NCBI RefSeq assembly: GCF_035046505.1
Contig: NC_089822.1
Span: forward strand, 266,053,024 to 266,117,023
Length of the DNA stretch: 64,000 nt
Direction: 5' to 3'
Source: Tiliqua scincoides
Lineage: Eukaryota > Chordata > Lepidosauria > Squamata > Scincidae
Below the pieces are notes generated by a model, which saw nothing but the letters and a program-made list of their open reading frames with translations, was not told the DNA's origin and made no database searches. This document shows, one piece after another, positions 33,374 through 42,269 of this stretch. How positions within the stretch are numbered: the first letter of the stretch is position 1; each line of letters begins with the position of its first letter. The position numbers were made by a program, and so were the translations under genes.

Positions 33374-33922
33374 CCCAGGGTTGCAGAGACCGTAGCAAGT
33401 GCAAGAGGCTAACTGTGTGCTTTATGTGAATTAAACTTGTCCCTTCCTTTTATACCAACCTCCAGAGCAAATTTGGGGGGAAAGGGAAGAAAGCCACCAT
33501 TGTCATCAGATGCAAGAAGGAGCTGGAAACTGGAGCTGACTGGGAAACCCAATCCCCACTTCCTTGCAATTATTCTTGTTACCATCTGAATGACCGCCCA
33601 ACATGGCAACTCTCCATGGGCTGCACTAGGTTTAAATGCACACCATTTGGGCAGCTCTTTGAAGAATGCTCTGAAAATCTGTAAAGCTGTTCTCCCTTGG
33701 ACAATTGCAAATACCTGTATTGGATCATGACACAGTGCTTCTAGTCTTCAGGAATGTTAAACGGGAATTTTGCAGGAACAAGCAGGCAGCACATCAACAG
33801 GAAGAACCTGTGGTGACCCAAAAAGGTCCTCTGTGTAAGGTCCCAATCTGGAGTTCTTTTTACATTTCAGGAGCCTCCTCAATGGGAAAAGGAATCTCAA
33901 GAGAGTCTCAAATCTTGAATGG
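33374..33922. other. Unassigned interval
   Basis: Unique-looking spacer between two LINE copies; nothing recognised. Confidence 0.35.
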
Positions 33923-33933
33923 TACAAGAAGGT

Positions 33934-34584
33934 CTACAGAGCTTGTGTCCTGAGTACACTTCTGTACTGCAGCGAGTCATGGACTCTTCGCTCACAACAG
34001 GAGAGGAAACTGAGCGCTTTCCACATGCGCTGCCTCCGACGCATCCTCGGCATCACCTGGCAGGACAAAGTTCCAAACAACACAGTCCTGGAACACAGTG
34101 CTGGAAACCCTAGCATGTATTCACTGCTGAAACAGAGACGCCTGCGTTGGCTTGGTCATGTCGTGAGAATGGATGATGGCCGGATCCCAAAGGATCTCCT
34201 CTATGGAGAACTCGTGCAAGGAAAGCGCCCTACAGGTAGACCACAGCTGCGATACAAGGACTTCTGCAAGAGGGATCTGAAGGCCTTAGGGATGGACCTC
34301 AACAGGTGGGAAACCCTGGCCTCTGAGCGGCCCGCTTGGAGGCAGGCTGTGCAGCATGGCCTTTCCCAGTTTGAAGAGACACTTTGCCAACAGTCTGAGG
34401 CTAAGAGGCAAAGAAGGAAGGCCCATAGCCAGGGAGACAGACCAGGGACAGACTGCACTTGCTCCCGGTGTGGAAGGGATTGTCACTCCCGGATTGGCAT
34501 TTTCAGCCACACTAGACGCTGTGCCAGAACCACCTTTCAGAGCGCGATATCATAGTCTTTCGAGACTGAAGGTTGCCAATACAA
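33934..34584 (+). mobile_element. APE/RT-class LINE, young 5'-truncated copy
   Basis: Flanked by a perfect 11-base duplication TACAAGAAGGT (33923-33933, 34585-34595). Encodes LRRILGITWQDKVPNNTVLE to the Cys/His motif in an open frame (34025-34555). It shares private variants with the copy ending at 33362 (for example 'cactttgccaacagtctgag', 'acaaggacttctgcaagagg'), so both come from one active subfamily. Confidence 0.92.
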
Positions 34585-34595
34585 TACAAGAAGGT

Positions 34596-34794
34596 GAATT
34601 CTCAAGGTGGAAAAAGTCTAATCTCTCTTAAAGAACTATTAAGTCAAACCAAGAACAACTCGTCACCTTGAAAACATTTGTCCTTTTCCTCTGTGTCTGT
34701 TCTGCTTTGATTCTGTGTCCCAAAGGAACTTGTGTGGTTTCCCAGATGTTTTATTAGTCCTGGTTTTATCACAGAAGCTTTCATTACAATCCAA
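34596..34794. other. Spacer
   Basis: No feature recognised in this stretch, beyond the 3' end of gene B. Confidence 0.3.
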
Positions 34795-34890
34795 GCATTT
34801 ATTTTATTTTATTTATTTATTTATTTATTAGATTTGTATTCTGCCTTTCTCCCCGAAAGGCACCCAAGGCGGCTGTACAACTTCAGTTAT
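34795..34890 (-). repeat. L2-like tail with (TTTA)n
   Basis: 'ctgcctttctccccgaaagg' followed by 'ccaaggcggc' is the reverse of the 'gccgccttgg...gggagaaaggc' tail that ends L2-type elements. The adjoining (ATTT)n run is its A-rich end. Confidence 0.6.
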
Positions 34891-34981
34891 GCAGAAATTC
34901 TCTAGCAAACAAGAGGGTAACTGAGATTGCTCTGTGCGTAGAAATACCTTTATTCATGAGATCTATCCTGTGAGTGGATTC

Positions 34982-36000
34982 TTAGATGAAGCTCTTTTCA
35001 TACTCAGAGTATTTGTAGCATGCATTCCCCGGGCAAATTTCTTGATGTGAAGCATGCGTCGATTTGCTGCGGAAATTCTTTCCGCATTTCAAGCATTTAT
35101 ACGGCTTCTCCCCTGTGTGGATTCTTTGATGGGAAGTAAGGTTTGAGCCCTGACTGAAGCACTTTCCACATTCCAGGCACTGATACGGTTTTTCCCCTGT
35201 GTGGATTCTTTGATGCAAAATAAGATGGTCTCCCCTCCTGAAGCTCCTCCCGCACTCCAAGCACACATATGGTTTCACGCCTGTATGTGTTCTTTGATGT
35301 TCCATAAAGCATGTGCTCGAACTGAAGCTCTTCCTACACTCTGAACATTTATAAGGCTTCCCCCCTGCATGAATTCTTTGGTGGGAAATAAGGGCTGATT
35401 TGCTACTGAAGTTCTTGTCACATTCCGAACATTTATAGGGCTTCTCCCCGGTGTGGATTCTTTGATGCAACGTCAGTTGTGTACTGGTGCGGAAACTCTT
35501 CCCGCACTCCAAGCATGGATACGGTTTCTCCCCTGTGTGGATTCTTTGGTGTAAAATAAGATGGTCTCTCCGGCTGAAGCTCCTTCCACACTCCATGCAT
35601 TTGTACGGTTTCACACCTCTGTGCATCCTTTGATGTTCAACAAAAGGTGATCTCCAGTTAAAGCTCTTTCCGCACTCCAGGCATTTATAGGGTTTTTCTC
35701 CTGTGTGGACTCTCTGGTGTTTCTTCAGCCCTGATGTAGAAGCAAAGCTTTTCCCACACCCTGGACACTTAATCCTTCTCTTTCCCTTTTGCAAGTTTGG
35801 TTGGACAGGGACTTCATGAAAAGTCCTGACCTGACAAGTCACCGATTTCCTCCATTCTTTCTGTTTTGCTTCTGTTTTCTTTTGCTGCTTCTTCAGATTA
35901 TTTTGATTCCTGGTGCTCTCCTCCAACACTTCTGGATGGTCCATTTCATCTGAACTCGCCCTATGGAGTTCTGGCTCACTCTCATACTCGCACACAAATC
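34982..36000 (-). CDS. Gene B, exon 3: C2H2 zinc-finger exon
   Basis: Acceptor 'ttgttcctgcag' (AG at 36002-36001), phase 1, matching the exon 2 donor. About 75 residues of polar, lysine-rich linker ([19 protein letters not shown]) precede nine fingers: eight canonical ([18 protein letters not shown] ... [18 protein letters not shown]) and a ninth with its last histidine replaced by cysteine (HQEIC). After it [14 protein letters not shown] is a tenth finger whose cysteines have become tyrosines. Fingers 3 and 7 share nearly the same helix ([24 protein letters not shown]), and 2-4 resemble 6-8, which suggests an internal three- or four-finger duplication. Stop at 34982-34984. Likely a nuclear DNA-binding regulator. 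Confidence 0.88.
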
Positions 36001-36176
36001 CTGCAGGAACAAAGCACGATGAGATTTTTAATCATAGTAAGACAAAGTTGCAAAAAATGTAGGGACGGAATGCGAGATGACGATCCTATTGTTTAGGGTA
36101 GGCGGGGTGTCTTTTTTGTGCAGATCAAAGATGAGACAGAGATTTGTTGGGTGCTCATATGAACATACAAGGACAT
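36001..36176. other. Start of gene B intron 2
   Basis: Acceptor side of the intron; no other feature seen. Confidence 0.4.
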
Positions 36177-36519
36177 CTTGCGATACAAGGACATTGTGAT
36201 ACAAGGACATCTGCAAGAGGGATCTGAAGGCCTTAGGAGTGGACCTCAACAGGTGGGAAACCCTGGCCTCTGAGCGGCCCGCTTGGAGGCAGGCTGTGCA
36301 GCATGGCCTTTCCCAGTTTGAAGAGACGCTTGGCCAACAGACTGAGGCAAAGAAGGAAGGCCCATAGCCAGGGAGACAGACCAGGGACAGACTGCACTTG
36401 CTCCCGGCGTGGAAGGGATTGTCACTCCCGGATTGGCCTTTTCAGCCATACTAGACGCTGTTCCAGAACCACCTTTCAGAGCACGATACCAGAGTCTATG
36501 GAGACTGAAGGTTGCCAAC
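36177..36519 (+). mobile_element. APE/RT-class LINE 3' end, short copy
   Basis: Begins with a local duplication of 'tgcgatacaaggacat' and runs to 'gactgaaggttgccaac'. In gene B intron 2. Confidence 0.82.
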
Positions 36520-36524
36520 TACAT

Positions 36525-36777
36525 ATGAACATAAGAAGAGCCCTGCTGGATCAGGACGAGGACCCACCTAGCCCAGCTCAAAATGCCAGATGCAAAGGAT
36601 GGCACTGGGATGTGGGTCTTTTGCTGTCTTGTGTGCTCCCAGAGGCATTTGGTGCACCACTGTGAGATGCAGGAAGCTGGACTAGATGGGCCTATGACCT
36701 GATCCAGCAGGGCTGTTCTTATGTTCTTAGCTTCCTGTGTCCCACAGTGGCCCTCCCCCAGATGCCTCAGGGAGCAC
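36525..36777. mobile_element. CR1 tail inserted into another CR1 tail
   Basis: 36525-36578 and 36731-36777 are two halves of a minus-strand CR1 3' end ('gccctgctggatcaggac'; 'cttcctgtgtcccacagtgg'). Between them lies a plus-strand CR1 3' end (36579-36730) ending in 'ttcttatgttctta'. Confidence 0.75.
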
Positions 36778-37537
36778 TCTGCTGCGGCCGTACTTGGATC
36801 GTGCAGACCTGGCCACGGTGATCCATGCCTCTGTGACATCGAGATTAGATTACTGTAACGCGCTCTATGTGGGGCTGCCCTTGAAGACGGTTCGGAAACT
36901 GCAACTAGTGCAGAATGCGGCGGCCCGTGTGGTTACTGGAGGTAGGCGGTTCGACTCTGTCAGTCCGCTTCTCCAGCGGCTGCACTGGCTGCACATTCGT
37001 TTCCGGGCCCAATTCAAGGTGCTGGTATTGACCTTTAAAGCCCTATTCTGCTCTGGGCCAGGGTATCTTAGAGATCACCTGCTCCCGTACAATCCGGCTC
37101 GTCCTCTTAGGTCATCAGAGAAGGCCTTTTTACAAGTGCCTCCGCCTAGGGAGGTACGTGGGGCAGCTGCAAGAAATAGGGCCTTCTCAGTAGTGGCACC
37201 AACGCTATGGAACTCCCTTCCCTCTGACTTAAGAATGGCTCCCTCTCTTGAGACCTTTCGGCGAGGCCTGAAGACCCTTCTGTTTAAACAGGCCTTCTGA
37301 GTTCTCTGCCTTTTAACATCTTTTTAACATCTTTTAATATTTTTTACAGGCCTGATTCTTTTATGACTTGCTGCTGCTCTATGCTCTTTTTACCTATTTT
37401 TTACTCTGACTGCTGTTTTTTATGATGTGTTAATATGTTTTTATTTGTTTTTAAATTATGTTTTTATATGTTGTAAGCCGCCTTGAGTCTCTTTGGGGAG
37501 AAAGGTGGGATAAAAATAAAGTTATTATTATTATTAT
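36778..37537 (+). mobile_element. L2 LINE 3' end
   Basis: Open frame of about 170 residues with the L2 C-terminal signature: SRLDYCNALYVGLP, KLQLVQNAAARVVTG, LQRLHWLHIRFRAQFKVLVL, TLWNSLPSDLRMAPSLETFR. The 3' untranslated part ends 'ttgtaagccgccttgagtct' ... (TTA)n. The intact frame implies fairly recent activity. Confidence 0.92.
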
Positions 37538-39640
37538 CTGTTTCCATTTCCTTGCATCTTACAACAGTTGTATCAGAAATATGCTACCTCTAAAATCTGG
37601 AGGTTGTATAGAGTCATTGTGACTTGTAATGTTTCCTCTATAACCCAAATCATCTTGGCCAGGACACGCCCCTCCAGCCCCAGTCTTCACCTTGTTCCTC
37701 CCCCTTCTTGTCCCGATCTGCCCACCACCCATTCCCTGCACTGACTTACACCAGGAGTCCTTTAAAGGCCATTGGCACACAGCCATGGGCCCTCACTGTT
37801 TGCGCCGGAGGCCTAGCAGCACAGAATGGCACGTCAGCTTTTCCAACTGCCATAAAGCATGCTGCATGGCCAGAACATATGTTCTGTTGGCACAGTGTGC
37901 CAGTAGGATTGGGCCCTTACCTTTACACCCTGTTTGTCCACTGAAAATTGGGAAACATGCCATTTGCGTCAGTGGCACTCCTAGGATAAAAAAGGTGCTC
38001 TGCAGAGGTGATTTTCAATGGGCAAACAGAGTGGAGGGAAAAGACTGACACATCTGAACTCTGCGTTGCAGTCTCAAGCCAAAAAGTTTTTTCTGAAAAG
38101 TTCACTCAAGCCTGTAGCCACCTCTAATGTCACACACAGTTTAGTCCTCAGGCACCTTCATGTGTTCAGCATAGTATCCTCAATGTGAACTGGTGCTCAC
38201 AGGTACATGGGCTTATTTGCAATAACCTCCCAGTAATAAATTTTCCCCTCCATATGTTATTTCGTGAATTATCAGCCCAATCCTTTCCCCATCGACACGC
38301 AGGGTGCAGGGCAGCCAAGCCAGTGTCTGTTGCATCCTGTGTGCCAGCAGTGAGCCAGGCCCTCCAGGAGAGGAGAGTAAAGAAAACATTTTGACATATA
38401 CCTCCTCAGCTGCTACCGTGTCCCTCATGGCACTCCTCAGATCTGCACCACCTCTTGCTGGCATGGATCTGAGCAGACTGCTGGGGGCATGTCAGGCCTG
38501 CGATGGGGTTTTGGATATTGCAGGTGCTAGTACCCCTGAGATCTATCCCTGTCCCACTGCCAAATGTGCCTCTCCACTGGCAGAACTCTGTCAGTGGCCA
38601 ATCAGTGTGGCACTGCTGAGACTCACACCTGTTACGAGTGTTACACCTGTTACACCTGTGACTCACACCTGTCACACCTGCTGAGACTCACACCTGTTCT
38701 TATGGGTGTACCATAAGAACAGGACTGGGCTATTAGATATCACAAACAAACCCAAAGAAATATCCATCTGCACGTGTATTACAAAAGAAAGAAGAGTGCG
38801 TATGGATGTACACTGTCCTAAAAGTTAGCATTCCAGAAAAGTTGAATAAAATCAATCTTTCAACGGGTTAATCTGCTGAAATTTCTTCTTTGACACACCT
38901 GTAATAGGTGAAGAGAAGAGAGATTGAAGAGAGATTTGTCCAAAGCTGGTTGAAATAGGCCAAAATATTTAGGGTTGTGTAGGAGATTTCCAAGAAACTG
39001 TGATTTTTTTCCCCACTTCAATAACAATGAAGAAAACATTCCAGGTTACTTCAGGGAAATAGACATAACCCTGAAGGATACTCACTCTCGGCCAGCTCAG
39101 TCAGAAAGGAGATATTTTCTCGAAACCCTCCAGTGAGCTCTGCAGGGCTTCTTCCGATGCAAGGTTGTCCAGCAGAAAGCTCTCCACCTCTTCTGTGGGA
39201 GAGAGAAACAGGATCCTTGTTCCAAAAAGAGAAGATGTCAACACCAGGGGACCCTCCCTGGGGAGTGATTCCACAAGCAGGGAGCCACAACCAAGAAGTC
39301 TCTCTTCCTTGTTGCTACCCTCCCTCACCTCTGAAGGGGCACACTACACATTTGAGCATTCATCAGCTGATCTCTCCCCTTCCGCAGAACCATGCCGGCC
39401 ACTGTTGGAGTACAAAAGGGGGCCTTGGTGTGCTTTAAGCCTGAGCTGTGAAACAGAAAGTCCTCTGTTCAAGTCTTGCCTCTGCTGTAAATCCATTGGG
39501 TGGCCTGAGGCCAGGGGTGACAAGCTCTTTCGAGCCCAAATTGGTGATAATCTTCTAGAAAGTTCTCTCACATGCCTGTGGTAATTTTCAGCAGCAGATT
39601 ATAATCGATTATTCTTATATTTATATTTTACTTATTTTTT
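37538..39640. other. Intronic unassigned interval with a small minisatellite
   Basis: No gene recognised. At 38625-38700 'actcacacctgtta' and 'ttacacctg' recur in a short irregular tandem array. A splice-like block at 39086-39192 was considered and rejected as an exon. Confidence 0.35.
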
Positions 39641-40025
39641 AAGGAGAAAGAAGTATTTCTTTACTCAGTATTCTTACTGAGTATTTCTTTACTAAGCATG
39701 TTATTTCTTTACTCAGCGTGCTATTTATTTATTCGGTCTGTGGAACTCCTTGCCACAGGATGTGGTGACTGCATTTGGCCTGGATGCCTTTAAAAGGGGA
39801 CTGGACAAGTTTCTGGAGGAAAAATCCAGTACGGGTAACAAGCCATGATGTGTATGTGCAACCTCCTGGTTTTAGAAGTGGGCTATGTCAGATGCAGGGG
39901 AGAGCACCAAGATGCAGGTCCCTTGTTATCTGGTGTGTTCCCTGGGGCATTTGGTGGGCCGCTGTGAGATACAGGAAGCTGGACTAGATGGGCTTATGGC
40001 CTGATCCAGTGGGGCTGTTCTTATG
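39641..40025 (+). mobile_element. CR1 3' end preceding a tandem array
   Basis: Starts with a jumbled, locally repeated 'tatttctttactcag' motif, then CR1 3' sequence to 'ggggctgttcttatg'. It supplies the unit that was amplified to its right. Confidence 0.8.
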
Positions 40026-40722
40026 AACTACAATTCCCAGGATGCCTTGCAGGTCTCTTGTTATCTGGTGTGTTCCCTGGGGCATTTGGTGGGCCGCTGT
40101 GAGATACAGGAAGCTGGACTAGATGGGCCTATGGCCTGATCCAGTGGGGCTGTTCTTATGTTCTTAACTACAATTCCCAGAAAGCCTTGCAGGTCTCTTG
40201 TTATCTGGTGTGCTCCCTGGGGCATTTGGAGGGTCGCTGTGAGATACAGGAAGCTGGACTAGATGGGCCTATGGCCTGATCCAGTGGGGCTGTTCTTATG
40301 TTCTTAACTACAATTCCCAGAAAGCCTTGCAGGTCTCTTGTTATCTGGTGTGCTCCCTGGGGCATTTGGAGGGTCGCTGTGAGATACAGGAAGCTGGACT
40401 AGATGGGCCTATGGCCTGATCCAGTGGGGCTGTTCTTATGTTCTTAACTACAATTCCCAGGATGCCTTGCAGGTCTCTTGTTATCTGGTGTGCTCCCTGG
40501 GGCATTTGGTGGGCCGCTGTGAGATACAGGAAGCTGGACTAGATGGGCCTATGGCCTGATCCAGTGGGGCTGTTCTTATGTTCTTAACTACAATTCCCAG
40601 GATGCCTTGCAGGTCTCTTGTTATCTGGTGTGCTCCCTGGGGCATTTGGTGGGCCGCTGTGAGATACAGGAAGCTGGACTAGATGGGCCTATGGCCTGAT
40701 CCAGTGGGGCTGTTCTTAAAGA
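40026..40722 (+). repeat. 140-bp tandem array built from a CR1 tail
   Basis: Five units start at 40026, 40166, 40306, 40446 and 40586, an exact 140-base period. Each has 'aactacaattcccag' plus about 115 bases of CR1 3' end up to 'gttcttatgttctt'. Units 2 and 3 share private variants ('aaagccttgc', 'ggagggtcgctg'), giving the order A-B-B-A-A. The array lies in gene B intron 2. Confidence 0.95.
40027..40045 (+). promoter_or_regulatory. ZNF143/THAP11-like motif, first of five
   Basis: ACTACAATTCCCAGGATGC fits the known ZNF143/Staf-THAP11 consensus (ACTACAAYTCCCAGVATGC type). It recurs every 140 bases at 40167, 40307, 40447 and 40587; units 2 and 3 carry AAAGC in place of GATGC. Binding is inferred from the motif only. 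Confidence 0.5.
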
Positions 40723-41604
40723 ACAAAATGCATGAAAGCATTCTTAATTTAACACCAGCACACCCCAATCCTTCTACTTACCAGGAGTGTAATGTGCAGC
40801 CTGCCTGTCCGTGCTGCTTCTGTTTGAAATGGAAGTGGCACAGTTTGGGTTCCCAGCCTGCACTGTGACTGCACATATCAAACAGAATTGCCATGGACCA
40901 AACAGGCTGTGGGTCATATACCTTGTAAATAATCTAAAGGGAAGGGGAGTGGGCTTCATGTTACCTCTCCCTGCCTGCTTATAGATGGGGCGAGGTGATC
41001 TGGAGCACAGCAGTCTCCCTCCTCCCTCCCTTCTTCTTGCAGCCAGGAAGAACAGAGAAAAAAGCCCCTTACCTCTCCACTGCGCTCAGTTCTTGTGTGG
41101 GATTTAAAGCTTAAAATGAACGAGTTCTTTAAAGACCGGGGAGGAGATAGTCAAGTGCTCCTTTCTCATGCAGCATTAAAAGTTTAAAATGTTCCCTGTC
41201 AACTTCAAGTTCAAGTTCAACCAAAAAGAGTGAGCATGGAGCACAGGGAGGAAGGAGATGAGAAAACTCCTGCTTGCAGTCCGTGTGGCACTGCAAGCCG
41301 CATGCCAGCAACGTTTTTCCGCATGCCACCTTGGGCGTGTGTGCCATGGTTCACCACCCCTTCTTTGGGCAAACAAATCTTACCTCCCCATCCGCAATTT
41401 GTGGCATAAATAGCAACTTATGTCAGGGCAGTGATTTTCAATGGTTTCCTTTCTAGGGCACACTGACCTCTCTGGTCTTCTCTACAGTCTTTGCCTTTTG
41501 TGCTGTCACTTTCGACTTCTGGGAGACTCTTCCAGATTCTGTGGCTCTATTTCTAGGGTAACTGTCTGTAATGTCTGTTCCTATGGCTCTGCGTTGATCT
41601 AGAC
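40723..41604. other. Intronic unassigned interval
   Basis: Nothing firm. 'gcagtgattttcaatggttt' at 41430-41450 is a possible type-c hAT end. Confidence 0.3.
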
Positions 41605-42069
41605 CAGGGGTGCCCAAACCCCGGCCCTGGGGCCACTTGCGGCCCTCAAGGCCTCTCAATATGGCCCGCAGGGAGCTCCCAGTCTCCAATGAGCCTCTGG
41701 CCCTCTGGTGATTTGTTGGAGCCCACACTGGCCCGACACAACTGCTCTCAGCGTGAGGGCAAGTGTTTGACGCCTCACGTGAGCTGTGGGATGAAGGCTC
41801 CCTCCACTGCTTGCTGTTTCACATCTGTGATGCAGTAGCGGCAGCAAAAGAAAGGCCAGCCTTGCTTTGTGCAAGGCCTTTTATAGGCCTTGAGCAATTG
41901 CAAGACCTTCATTCATTCATATAAGTTCATCTTTAATATATTCATTTACGTAAACGTATGTAAATTTATTCAAATTTGAAATGTAAATTAATTCTTTTTT
42001 TCCCCCGGCCCCCGACACAGTGTCAGAGAGACAATGTGGCCCTCCTGCCAAAAACTTTGGACACCCCTG
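41605..42069. mobile_element. Non-autonomous hAT element, type a
   Basis: 465 bases, ends CAGGGGTGCCCAAAC and inverse CAGGGGTGTCCAAAG, flanked by perfect ATCTAGAC (41597-41604, 42070-42077). It abuts a type-b hAT that uses the same 8-base flank. Confidence 0.93.
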
Positions 42070-42269
42070 ATCTAGACCAGTGGTTCTCACACATATAGCA
42101 CCAGGACCCACTTTTTAGAATGAGAATCTGTCAGGACCCACCAGAAGTGATGCCATGATCGGAAATGACATCATCAAGCAGGAAAATTTTGAGCAATCTT
42201 AGGCTGCAATCCTGCCCACACTTACCCAGGAGCAAGTCCCATTCACTATCATTGTTAAAAGAATACATA

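Noticed and set aside
39086-39192. Splice-like block (minus strand, 'ctctcccacag' acceptor and GTGAGT donor) between gene B exons 2 and 3, possibly a KRAB-type exon
   Set aside because: Its 107-base length breaks the phase: exon 2 ends in phase 1 and exon 3 starts in phase 1. The phase-1 frame hits a stop, and no KRAB motif is present.
40026-40722. CRISPR-like array, because of regular spacing
   Set aside because: Units are contiguous 140-base tandem copies of a CR1 tail in a vertebrate intron, with no unique spacers.
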